Source: Kitasatospora sp. NBC_00315 (GTDB lineage: Bacteria > Actinomycetota > Actinomycetes > Streptomycetales > Streptomycetaceae). From it: a stretch of DNA of 64,000 nt. Position numbers and translations under genes: made by a program. The stretch spans positions 6,014,001-6,078,000 of the forward strand of contig NZ_CP108025.1 in NCBI RefSeq assembly GCF_041435095.1, read 5' to 3'. Within the stretch, counting starts at the first letter, position 1, and each line of letters begins with the position of its first letter. Positions 9,546 through 16,592 of the stretch are shown here, piece by piece. Below the pieces are notes generated by a model. It saw nothing but the letters and a program-made list of their open reading frames with translations. It was not told the DNA's origin and did no database searches.

Positions 9546-10571
9546 ATGGGACACCCCCATGCCCTTTTCCGGCGTCCCGGCCTGGCCCTGGGCGCCGCAG
9601 CGGCGGCCGTCCTGCTGACGGCCGCCGCCGTCAGCGCCACCCCGGCCCCCGCGCAGGCGACCGCGGCCCCCGCGCCCCCGGCGGCCGCCTCCAGTCGCCA
9701 TGAGCAGATGCCGCCCGGATTCACCGAGCACCTGGCGCATGTCGGTTCCCTCGGCATCGACTACGTCGTCGGCGGCCATGGTCCGACCCTGGTCCTGCTC
9801 CACGGCTATCCGCAGACCTGGTACGAGTGGCGGCACATCATGCCGGCGCTCGCCGAGCACTACACCGTCATAGCACCGGACCTGCCCGGCGCCGGGCGCA
9901 GCGACGCCCCGGCGACCGGCTACGACAAGAAGTCGATGGCAGCCGATCTGCACGGACTCCTGGTGCAACTCGGCCGCGACAAGAACGTCAACATCGTCGG
10001 GCACGACATCGGCACCATGGTCGCCTACTCCTACGCCGCCGCACATCCGGCCGACGTCAGCAAGCTGGTGCTCAGCGAGGCACCGATCCCCGACCCGAGC
10101 ATCTACTCCTTCCCGTCTCTGACCGACAGCGGCCCGGGAGCCTGGCACTTCGGCTTCTTCGCGCTCACCAACGGCCTCCCCGAGCAGCTGATCGAGGGGC
10201 GCGAGACGTTGTGGACCGACAAGTTCATCGCCGACCTCGAAGTCAACCAGGGCGCGGTCACCCCGGACGAGATCTCGGTGTTCGCCGGCTTCCTGAAGGA
10301 CAGGGCGCACCTCGAAGCGAGCTTCGCGTGGTTCCGCACCCTGCCGCAGGACATGGTCGACAACGCCGTCTACCAGAAGAGCAAGCTCACGATGCCGGTC
10401 CTGGCGATCGGCGCCGACGGCAGCCTCGGATCCTTCGTGCCCGACCAGGTGCGGCAGTACGCGACCGACGTCACCGGCGTGGTGGTGAGGAACTCCGGTC
10501 ACTGGCTGTACGAGGAACACCCCGCCGAGATGACCGGCATCCTGCTCGACTTCCTGAAGAGCTCGTCATGA
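9546..10571 (+). CDS. Exported epoxide-hydrolase-like alpha/beta hydrolase
   Basis: This 341-residue protein has an N-terminal signal-like segment (basic start, then an alanine-rich hydrophobic core up to about residue 40) and an alpha/beta-hydrolase domain. The oxyanion motif is HGYPQTW. The nucleophile position is D154 in GHDIGT, as in epoxide hydrolases and haloalkane dehalogenases, not serine. The catalytic histidine is H319 in NSGHWLYEE. I chose ATG 9546, preceded by GGAG at 9536-9539, over an in-frame TTG at 9534. Its stop overlaps the start of a cupin-type reading frame (ATGA at 10568-10571), so translation of the two was coupled. Confidence 0.87.
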   Translation: MGHPHALFRRPGLALGAAAAAVLLTAAAVSATPAPAQATAAPAPPAAASSRHEQMPPGFTEHLAHVGSLGIDYVVGGHGPTLVLLHGYPQTWYEWRHIMPALAEHYTVIAPDLPGAGRSDAPATGYDKKSMAADLHGLLVQLGRDKNVNIVGHDIGTMVAYSYAAAHPADVSKLVLSEAPIPDPSIYSFPSLTDSGPGAWHFGFFALTNGLPEQLIEGRETLWTDKFIADLEVNQGAVTPDEISVFAGFLKDRAHLEASFAWFRTLPQDMVDNAVYQKSKLTMPVLAIGADGSLGSFVPDQVRQYATDVTGVVVRNSGHWLYEEHPAEMTGILLDFLKSSS

Positions 10572-10939
10572 CCGCCTTCGCCGCCACGGGTGAACCGTTC
10601 TGGTTCCTCGGCGGACGGACCCGAGTCCTGGTACCCGGCCGGAGCACCGGTGGCTCCGTCAGCGTGCTGGAGTTCACCGACTCGGACGGACACGCGCCGC
10701 CGCTGCCCGTCCACGACAGCGAGGAAGACGGCCGAGGGTGTGTTGTGGCGGTTCAGGCCGCCAAGGGGTCCGGTGCCGAGATCGAACTCGGTTCGCGCTC
10801 ATTCACATCGCGAGTCCTGAAGTGTTCGATGCGAAGTGGCCGGACCACGTTTCCGCAGGTCAGCGAGGTGCTGACCTGCGGAAACGGCGCGGGGCCGAAC
10901 GGTGTTTCCGCAGGTCGGGGACCCTCTTACAGGTCGTAG
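10568..10939 (+). pseudogene. Truncated cupin-domain gene
   Basis: The frame starts at the ATG overlapping the previous stop. About 55 residues resemble the beginning of a small cupin protein (PFWFLGGRTRVLVPG, then GHAPPLPVHDSEED, matching the first metal-binding motif region). At about 10730 the similarity ends. The frame runs on through unrelated sequence, through the glnA terminator hairpin, and stops at 10937-10939 inside the converging end of glnA. The second cupin motif is missing. This looks like a gene whose 3' part was lost where accessory DNA was joined next to glnA. Confidence 0.65.
10848..10916. terminator. glnA terminator hairpin plus an extra half-repeat
   Basis: Perfect 17-bp inverted repeat: arms 10848-10864 and 10870-10886, loop 5 nt. 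It lies 41 nt past the glnA stop in the glnA direction. A third copy of 13 bp (GTTTCCGCAGGTC) lies at 10904-10916, between the hairpin and glnA. It can pair with the same complementary arm, so two alternative hairpins are possible. Confidence 0.8.
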
Positions 10940-12339
10940 TAGAGCTCGAACTCGTGCGGGTGCGGGCGCAGCGCGATCGGGGCGATCTCGTTGGTGCGCT
11001 TGTAGTCGATCCAGGTCTCGATCAGGTCCGGGGTGAAGACGCCGCCCGCGAGCAGGTACTCGTGGTCGGCCTCCAGGGCCTCCAGTACGGCCGGCAGTGA
11101 GGCCGGGACCTGCGGAACCGAGGCGTGCTCGTCGGGGGCCAGCTCGTAGAGGTCCTTGTCGACCGGCTCCAGCGGCTCGATCTTGTTCTTGATGCCGTCC
11201 AGGCCCGCCATCAGCATCGCGGCGAAGGCGAGGTAGGGGTTGGAGGACGGGTCGGGGGCGCGGAACTCGATGCGCTTGGCCTTGGCGTTGGAGCCCGTGA
11301 TCGGGATCCGGATCGCGGCCGAGCGGTTGCGCTGCGAGTACACCAGGTTGACCGGCGCCTCGAAGCCGGGGACGAGGCGGTGGAAGGAGTTCACCGAGGG
11401 GTTGGTGAAGGCCAGCAGCGACGGTGCGTGCTTGAGCAGGCCGCCGATGTAGTAGCGGGCCGTGTCGGAGAGCCCGGCGTAGCCCTGCTCGTCGTAGAAG
11501 AGCGGCGAGCCGGACGTCCACAGCGACTGGTGGACGTGCATGCCGGAGCCGTTGTCGCCGAAGATCGGCTTCGGCATGAAGGTGGCGGTCTTGCCGTTGC
11601 GCCAGGCGACGTTCTTGATGATGTACTTGAACAGCATCAGGTCGTCGGCGGCGTGCAGCAGCGTGTTGAACTTGTAGTTGATCTCCGCTTGGCCGGCCGT
11701 GCCGACCTCGTGGTGCTGGCGTTCGACCTCCAGGCCGGCCGCGGCCAGCTCCAGGGACATCTCGGCGCGCAGGTCGGCGAAGTGGTCGACCGGCGGGATG
11801 GGGAAGTACCCGCCCTTGTACTTGACCTTGTAGCCGCGTGCGTCGCCCTCGGCGGAGCCGCTGTTCCAGGCGCCGGCCTCGGAGTCGATGTGGTAGTACG
11901 AGGCGTTCGCGCTGGTCTCGAAGCGGACCGAGTCGAAGACGTAGAACTCGGCCTCGGGCCCGAAGTACGCGGTGTCGGCGATCCCGGAGGAGGCGAGGTA
12001 GGCCTCGGCCTTCTTGGCGACGTTGCGCGGGTCGCGGCTGTAGGCCTCGCCGGTGATCGGATCCTGGATGAAGAAGTTGATGTTGAGGTGCTTCTCCTTG
12101 CGGAACGGGTCCAGGCGGGCCGTGGCAAGGTCGGGGACGAGCGCCATGTCCGACTCGTGGATGGCCTGGAAGCCGCGGATCGACGAGCCGTCGAACATCA
12201 GCGTCTCGGACGGGTCGAAGGTCGCCGCAGGCACGGAGAAGTGCTGCATGACGCCCGGCAGGTCGCAGAACCGTACATCGACGAACTTGACGTCATTGTC
12301 CGCGATGTACTGCTTGACCTCGGCGGCGTTGTTGAACAT
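10927..12339 (-). CDS. glnA: Glutamine synthetase, type I
   Basis: GlnA joins ammonium to glutamate using ATP and is the central nitrogen-assimilation enzyme. The 470 residues match the usual GSI length. The protein opens with the actinobacterial [25 protein letters not shown] region. It contains [16 protein letters not shown] in the active-site region and Y398 in DKDLYEL, the position adenylylated in GSI-beta enzymes, so control by GlnE is expected. The start at 12339 is supported by a strong site (ATGGAGGATG) and family length. In-frame codons further upstream would run through the GlnR operator. A four-half-site GlnR operator lies about 50-85 bp upstream, and a perfect hairpin follows the gene. 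Confidence 0.97.
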   Translation of the reverse strand: MFNNAAEVKQYIADNDVKFVDVRFCDLPGVMQHFSVPAATFDPSETLMFDGSSIRGFQAIHESDMALVPDLATARLDPFRKEKHLNINFFIQDPITGEAYSRDPRNVAKKAEAYLASSGIADTAYFGPEAEFYVFDSVRFETSANASYYHIDSEAGAWNSGSAEGDARGYKVKYKGGYFPIPPVDHFADLRAEMSLELAAAGLEVERQHHEVGTAGQAEINYKFNTLLHAADDLMLFKYIIKNVAWRNGKTATFMPKPIFGDNGSGMHVHQSLWTSGSPLFYDEQGYAGLSDTARYYIGGLLKHAPSLLAFTNPSVNSFHRLVPGFEAPVNLVYSQRNRSAAIRIPITGSNAKAKRIEFRAPDPSSNPYLAFAAMLMAGLDGIKNKIEPLEPVDKDLYELAPDEHASVPQVPASLPAVLEALEADHEYLLAGGVFTPDLIETWIDYKRTNEIAPIALRPHPHEFELYYDL

Positions 12340-12371
12340 CCATCCTCCATCAGCGTGCGGATCGGGGCTCA

Positions 12372-12377
12372 ACCCTA
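12372..12377 (-). promoter_or_regulatory. Candidate -10 box of glnA
   Basis: On the minus strand the sequence reads TAGGGT, 33-38 nt upstream of the glnA start codon and 10 bp downstream of the GlnR site. That spacing suits an activator bound at or just upstream of the -35 position. No convincing -35 box is visible, which is common for activated promoters. Confidence 0.45.
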
Positions 12378-12387
12378 GGAATGGCCC

Positions 12388-12425
12388 GTTTCCTGTTGGT
12401 GGCTCTGCCGTTTCCTGCATGTTAA
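12388..12425 (-). promoter_or_regulatory. GlnR operator upstream of glnA
   Basis: Read on the minus strand, this region is TTAAC-n6-GAAAC-n6-GCCAC-n6-GAAAC, with exactly six bases between each pair. The published Streptomyces GlnR consensus is gTnAC-n6-GaAAC repeated, so all four half-sites fit. GlnR activates glnA under nitrogen limitation in Streptomyces. The position relative to the glnA start agrees with that role. Confidence 0.85.
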
Positions 12426-12494
12426 CCGCCCTCGTCCGACGGGCGGCAAAGGTGGACGGTTCCGGGCAAAACGCTGCGCCCCCACGGGGAGTGC

Positions 12495-12522
12495 GCCGCA
12501 AGTGGTCCAGACCACTTGCGGC
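12495..12522. promoter_or_regulatory. 28-bp perfect palindrome between glnA and the RDD gene
   Basis: Two 13-bp arms (12495-12507 and 12510-12522) with a 2-bp centre; the half-site reads GCCGCAAGTGGTC. It lies about 76 bp upstream of the RDD gene and 156 bp upstream of glnA, with no gene ending nearby, so a terminator is unlikely. A dimeric repressor operator is the best guess. The half-motif GCAAGT recurs right after the palindrome, at 12521-12526. Confidence 0.6.
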
Positions 12523-12585
12523 AAGTCGCCGAAGGGCGGTTCACCCTCCGGGGGAGGCGGTGGCGGCGCGTCGGAGCCGCCCGGT

Positions 12586-12591
12586 TAGTGT
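12586..12591 (+). promoter_or_regulatory. Candidate -10 box for a leaderless RDD-gene transcript
   Basis: TAGTGT ends 7 nt before the GTG at 12598, and no Shine-Dalgarno sequence lies between. This places the expected transcription start on the first base of the start codon. Confidence 0.5.
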
Positions 12592-12597
12592 GGATTC

Positions 12598-13065
12598 GTG
12601 GACACCAGAGAAGCGTTGGGATCGTGGATCGACGGCCCGAAGGCGGCCGCCGAGAAGATGGGTGCCGATTTCGGCTACCGCGGCGAGCGCCTCGGACTGC
12701 CCCAGGAGGGCCCCGGCTCGATGGCCGGCCCCGGCCGCCGGCTCGGCGCGCTGTTCGTCGACGGCTGGCTGGTGGGCCTGGTCGCGTACGGACTGCTCGC
12801 GCGCGGAGACCAGGCGGAGGCCAATCTCTGGACCACCCCGCTCTTCTACGCCGTCACCGCCCTCCTGCTCGCCACCACGGGGACCACCGTCGGCAAGCGC
12901 CTGTTCGGCCTCCGGGTGGTCCGTCCGGACGGCAGTCGCGCCACCATCCCGCAGACCCTGCTGCGCACCCTGCTGCTCTGTCTCGTGGTGCCTGCCCTGG
13001 TTTGGGACCGTGACACCCGTGGGCTGCACGACAAGGCGGTCGGCACGGTCGAGGTCCGGATCTGA
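12598..13065 (+). CDS. RDD-family membrane protein
   Basis: This 155-residue integral membrane protein has the RDD signature arrangement: an arginine/aspartate motif in the first helix (PGRRLGALFVDGWL), a second helix around FYAVTALLLATTG, then GKRLFGLRVV and a third helix before WDRDTRGLHDK. The function of RDD proteins is mostly unknown. The GTG at 12598 lies 7 nt after a TAGTGT box. It is divergent from glnA and converges on the DUF4191 gene across a strong hairpin. The same neighbours (glnA, RDD, DUF4191, lipA, lipB) occur in mycobacteria. Confidence 0.88.
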   Translation: MDTREALGSWIDGPKAAAEKMGADFGYRGERLGLPQEGPGSMAGPGRRLGALFVDGWLVGLVAYGLLARGDQAEANLWTTPLFYAVTALLLATTGTTVGKRLFGLRVVRPDGSRATIPQTLLRTLLLCLVVPALVWDRDTRGLHDKAVGTVEVRI

Positions 13066-13249
13066 GTACCTCGCCGCTCGGGGAGACGGGCGCCTGAGCG
13101 CCGGGACGCCCCCGGGCGCCCGGCGCCGCGCCCGAGGAGCCCCGAGAAAAGCCCCCGGGGCCCTGCGAAGCCCCAGAAGCCCCCAGAAGCCCCGGGGCCC
13201 CCGGGGAACGAACGGAAGCGATCGGCACCGAAGGAACGCGGGAGTCAAA

Positions 13250-13282
13250 CGGCCCCGCCGCGGGATGTCCGCGGCGGGGCCG
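13250..13282. terminator. Bidirectional hairpin terminator, RDD gene / DUF4191 gene
   Basis: Perfect 14-bp GC stem (13250-13263 with 13269-13282) and a 5-nt loop. It lies between the convergent ends at 13065 and 13308, 26 bp from the DUF4191 stop. There is no U-tract on either side. Confidence 0.8.
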
Positions 13283-13307
13283 TGTCGTGTGTCGGGGCGG
13301 TGGCGGT

Positions 13308-13997
13308 TCAGCGAACCTGGCCACCCTTGGGCATCCGGGCGCCCTTGGGCATCGGGCCCTTGGGGATCGGCGCCTTGGAGAGCAGGTCGCCCAGTGCGCG
13401 CAGCCGGTCGTTGGTCTCGGTGACCTGGGCCGGGGTGATCGCGCGCGGCAGCCGCATCAGGTGGACCTGCAGCTTCTTCAGCGGGACCTCACCCTCCCCG
13501 GTGCCGACCACGATGTCGTGGACCGGGATGTCCCCGACGACGCGCGACATCTTCTTCTTCTCGGCGGCCAGCAGCTGCCGGACCCGGTTGGGGTTGCCCT
13601 CGCCGATCAGCGCGATGCCGGGGCGGCCGACCGCCCGGTAGACCGCGTCCTGGCTGCGGGTCACCGCGACCGGGGTCTGGTTGGCGCTCCAGCCGCGCTT
13701 GATGTTGTTCAGCACGGCCGCGACCGCGCCGGGCTGGCCCTCCATCTGCCCGAAGGCGGCACGTTCGGCCCGGCGTCCGAAGACCACCGCCATGGCCAGA
13801 AAGGCCACGATGAAGCCCAGGATGCCCACGTACACCGGGTGGCCGATTGCGAAGCCGATGGCGAGGAACACGCCGAAGGTCAGCAGGCCGACGCCGGCGA
13901 TGATCAGGCCGATCTTTGTGTCGACCTTCTTGGTCATTTGGTACGCCAGACGGATCTGCTTGAGTCGCCCGGTGTTCTCGGATGTTTCCCTCGCCAT
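13308..13997 (-). CDS. DUF4191 integral membrane protein
   Basis: A 229-residue protein with two adjacent hydrophobic helices at about residues 28-75 (IGLIIAGVGLLTFGVFLAIGFAIG and VYVGILGFIVAFLAMAVVFG). A soluble C-terminal part follows, ending in repeats of the type PKGPMPKGARMPKGG. The family is conserved next to lipA/lipB in actinobacteria and has no established function. The start could also be the in-frame ATG at 14006; neither has a clear Shine-Dalgarno, and I prefer 13997 because the conserved family opening is MARE. It probably forms a unit with the small gene upstream. Confidence 0.85.
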   Translation of the reverse strand: MARETSENTGRLKQIRLAYQMTKKVDTKIGLIIAGVGLLTFGVFLAIGFAIGHPVYVGILGFIVAFLAMAVVFGRRAERAAFGQMEGQPGAVAAVLNNIKRGWSANQTPVAVTRSQDAVYRAVGRPGIALIGEGNPNRVRQLLAAEKKKMSRVVGDIPVHDIVVGTGEGEVPLKKLQVHLMRLPRAITPAQVTETNDRLRALGDLLSKAPIPKGPMPKGARMPKGGQVR

Positions 13998-14202
13998 AAC
14001 GCTCATGGTACGTGGCCGCAGCGCGGTATATCCAAGCCCGGTGCCTGTTAGGCCCGAACCGTGATCCCTCCGGCCGAGCGCAGGCCCTCCGGAAGGCCCG
14101 CGACCGCGGCCCGCGCACATCCCCGGTCGATACCCCGGGCCGGTATCCCGAGCCCGTGCCGGGCCCGGATCCGGCCACTGCCCGCACCGGTGGGAGGCCC
14201 GG

Positions 14203-14391
14203 TCAGCGGCGCCCGGCCTCCGTGGCGGCGCCCGCCGGGCGGGCCGGGCCGCCCCGGTCGGCGGCGAGCCGCCGGTTCTCGCAGACCGCCGCCCAGGCGT
14301 TCTGCCGGGCGTGCCGCTGGCCGCCCCCGAGCAGCACGCTCTCGGCCAGCCGCAGCGCGTTGCCGCCGACCGATCGAATCCTTGCCTGCAT
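14203..14391 (-). CDS. Small conserved hypothetical protein (62 aa)
   Basis: The ATG at 14391 is preceded by AGGGGAG at good spacing. The product begins MQARIRSVGGNALRLAESV and continues GGGQRHARQNAWAAVC before an alanine/arginine/proline-rich tail. I believe small proteins with this opening sit at this place next to lipA in other streptomycetes, but I cannot verify that here. There is no membrane segment or known domain. A function cannot be assigned. Confidence 0.6.
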   Translation of the reverse strand: MQARIRSVGGNALRLAESVLLGGGQRHARQNAWAAVCENRRLAADRGGPARPAGAATEAGRR

Positions 14392-14575
14392 GCCGAACAG
14401 CTCCCCTCGGTGTCGAGAAGGTCCTGACAGTTCCACGGTCACCACTTGGTGTTACCAGGCCGTGACCGGGTCGTCAAAGCCTGATGAAGACCCGGCGCCC
14501 CTTTGGCGGAACGGAATACGGCAGACGTGCGCCGGAGCGCCGGACCGGCCGTCGGCGGCCCGCGGACGGGAGCGG

Positions 14576-14630
14576 ACATGCGGACGGGAGGGGCGGGGCC
14601 GCCGTGGCCCCACCCCTCCCGTCCGCATGT
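14576..14630 (-). terminator. lipA terminator hairpin
   Basis: A 25-bp stem with a single mismatch (arms 14576-14600 and 14606-14630, loop 5 nt) begins one nucleotide after the lipA stop codon. It is one of the longest hairpins in the window and separates lipA from the small gene downstream. Confidence 0.85.
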
Positions 14631-14631
14631 C

Positions 14632-15585
14632 TCAGACCGTGGCCTTCGCGCGGTGCTCCAGCGCCTGGCGGTACAGCCGCCCGGCGCGGTACGAGGAGCG
14701 CACCAGCGGGCCGGACAGCACACCGGCGAAGCCGAGCTCCTCGGCCTCCTCCTGCAGCTCCACGAACTCGTGCGGCTTCACCCAGCGCTCGACGGGGTGG
14801 TGGCGCAGCGAGGGGCGCAGGTACTGGGTGATGGTGATCAGCTCGCAGCCGGCGCCCACCAGGTCGGCCAGCGCCTGGCTGACCTCCTCGCGGGTCTCGC
14901 CCATGCCCAGGATCAGGTTGGACTTGGTCACCAGGCCGGCGGCGCGCGCCTGGGTGATGACGTCCAGCGAGCGCTCGTAGCGGAACGCCGGACGGATCCG
15001 CTTGAAGATCCGCGGCACCGTCTCGACATTGTGCGCCAGCACCTGGGGCCGGGAGGAGAAGACCTCGGCCAGCTGCTCCGGCACCGCGTTGAAGTCGGGG
15101 ATCAGCAGCTCGACGCCGGTGCGGCCGCCCTCGCGGCCGGCGGTCTGCGCGTGCACCTGGCGCACCGTCTCCGCGTACAGCCAGGCGCCGCCGTCCGGCA
15201 GGTCGTCGCGGGCGACGCCGGTGATGGTGGCGTAGTTCAGGTCCATCGTCACGATGGACTCGGCCACCCGGCGGGGCTCGTCACGGTCGAAGTCGGCGGG
15301 CTTGCCGGTGTCGATCTGGCAGAAGTCGCAACGGCGGGTGCACTGGTCACCGCCGATGAGGAAGGTCGCCTCGCGGTCCTCCCAGCACTCGAAGATGTTG
15401 GGACAGCCGGCCTCCTGGCAGACGGTGTGCAGCCCCTCCTTCTTCACCAGTGACTGGAGGGCGGTGTACTCCGGGCCCATCTTCGCCCGGGTCTTGATCC
15501 ACTCAGGCTTCCGCTCGATGGGGGTCTCGCTGTTGCGGACCTCCAGGCGGAGCAGCTTCCTGCCGTCGGGTGCGACAGCGGACAC
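14632..15585 (-). CDS. lipA: Lipoyl synthase
   Basis: This radical-SAM enzyme inserts two sulfurs into octanoyl groups on lipoyl domains, completing lipoate synthesis. All cluster ligands are visible. C56, C61 and C67 ([12 protein letters not shown]) hold the auxiliary, sacrificial 4Fe-4S cluster. C82, C86 and C89 (CTRRCDFC) hold the SAM cluster. The length of 317 residues is normal. The GTG start at 15585 follows AGGAGT. It lies downstream of lipB on the same strand (131 nt gap), and the lipoylated E2 protein it would act on is encoded at 28426-30210. Confidence 0.97.
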   Translation of the reverse strand: MSAVAPDGRKLLRLEVRNSETPIERKPEWIKTRAKMGPEYTALQSLVKKEGLHTVCQEAGCPNIFECWEDREATFLIGGDQCTRRCDFCQIDTGKPADFDRDEPRRVAESIVTMDLNYATITGVARDDLPDGGAWLYAETVRQVHAQTAGREGGRTGVELLIPDFNAVPEQLAEVFSSRPQVLAHNVETVPRIFKRIRPAFRYERSLDVITQARAAGLVTKSNLILGMGETREEVSQALADLVGAGCELITITQYLRPSLRHHPVERWVKPHEFVELQEEAEELGFAGVLSGPLVRSSYRAGRLYRQALEHRAKATV

Positions 15586-15716
15586 GTGCGACTCCTAGAA
15601 CTAGACGGGGTACCCCCAGGGTACGCCTGTGGTTGTACGGCCTTCGACCGGTCCGGCCCGGGGAATCCCAGGCGGTGGCCTCTTCGGGCAACGTCCGTCG
15701 CCCTGTGGGGATTCCG

Positions 15717-16526
15717 CTACCGGGCCGCTGCGGCGGCGGGCGCGGGTTCGGCGAGCTCGGCGAAGACCTCGGCGAGGTGTTTCTCGACCGCCGGCAGCGC
15801 CTCGCCGACCGGGAAGGCCCGGCCCAGCTCGGTGCTGACCGAGGCCACGCCGGCGTCCCGGATGCCGCAGGGCACGATCCGGTCGAACCAGGTCATGTCC
15901 GGGTTGCAGTTCAGCGCGAAGCCGTGCATGGTCACGCCCCGCGCGACCCGCACGCCGATCGCCGCGAGCTTGCGGTCGCCGCCGCGCTGGCCGGCGTTGG
16001 ACGGCGCGTACTCCGGGCCGGCCAGGCGCGGGTCGATGCCGAGCGGCAGGCCCATCCGCAGGGTGAGGCTGCCGATGTCGATCACCTGTGCGGGGTCGAC
16101 CACGGCGTCCGGGATGCTGTCGCCGAGCACCCACACCCCGCTGCGGCCCTCGACCCGGGCGGTCTCCACGCCGAACTCGGCGCAGGCGCGGATCAGCGCC
16201 TCCTCCAGCCGGCGGACGTAGGCGACCACGTCCATCGGCTCGGGCAGCTTGACGATCGGGTAGCCGATCAGCTGGCCCGGGCCGTGCCAGGTGATCTCCC
16301 CGCCCCGGTTGACCTCGACCACGGGAGTGCCGTCCAGCGGCCGGTCCTCGGGGTTGGTGCGGCGGCCCGCCGTGTAGACCGGCGGGTGCTCCAGCAGCAG
16401 CACGGTGTCGGGAATCTCGTCGGCGACCCGGAGGGCGTGCAGCCGCTGCTGCTCCTCCCAGGCCTCCTGGTAGGGCACCGACCCCTCGCCGACACCCATG
16501 CGTACGAACCGTACGTTCTCGCTCAC
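15717..16526 (-). CDS. lipB: Lipoyl(octanoyl) transferase
   Basis: LipB moves octanoyl from acyl-carrier protein to the lipoyl-domain lysine. The signature [13 protein letters not shown], the catalytic lysine in [12 protein letters not shown] and the acyl-thioester cysteine in [15 protein letters not shown] are all present. At 269 residues it is longer than many homologues because of an insertion between GVWVLGDS and GDRKLAAIG, containing a [13 protein letters not shown] segment. I recall this from other streptomycete LipBs but cannot confirm it here. It is followed by lipA and preceded, 66 nt away, by a GAF/PucR regulator on the same strand. Confidence 0.96.
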   Translation of the reverse strand: MSENVRFVRMGVGEGSVPYQEAWEEQQRLHALRVADEIPDTVLLLEHPPVYTAGRRTNPEDRPLDGTPVVEVNRGGEITWHGPGQLIGYPIVKLPEPMDVVAYVRRLEEALIRACAEFGVETARVEGRSGVWVLGDSIPDAVVDPAQVIDIGSLTLRMGLPLGIDPRLAGPEYAPSNAGQRGGDRKLAAIGVRVARGVTMHGFALNCNPDMTWFDRIVPCGIRDAGVASVSTELGRAFPVGEALPAVEKHLAEVFAELAEPAPAAAAAR

Positions 16527-16592
16527 CGCTGCTCCTTGCCCTGGCGTTCGAGACCAACCTCGCCACTGTACGCCCGACCGGGGGAGAGTCGT

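Noticed and set aside
14439-14723. Minus-strand frame overlapping the lipA terminator and lipA 3' end
   Set aside because: It is antisense or out of frame to lipA, runs through the hairpin, and has the Arg/Pro/Ala composition of a shadow frame.
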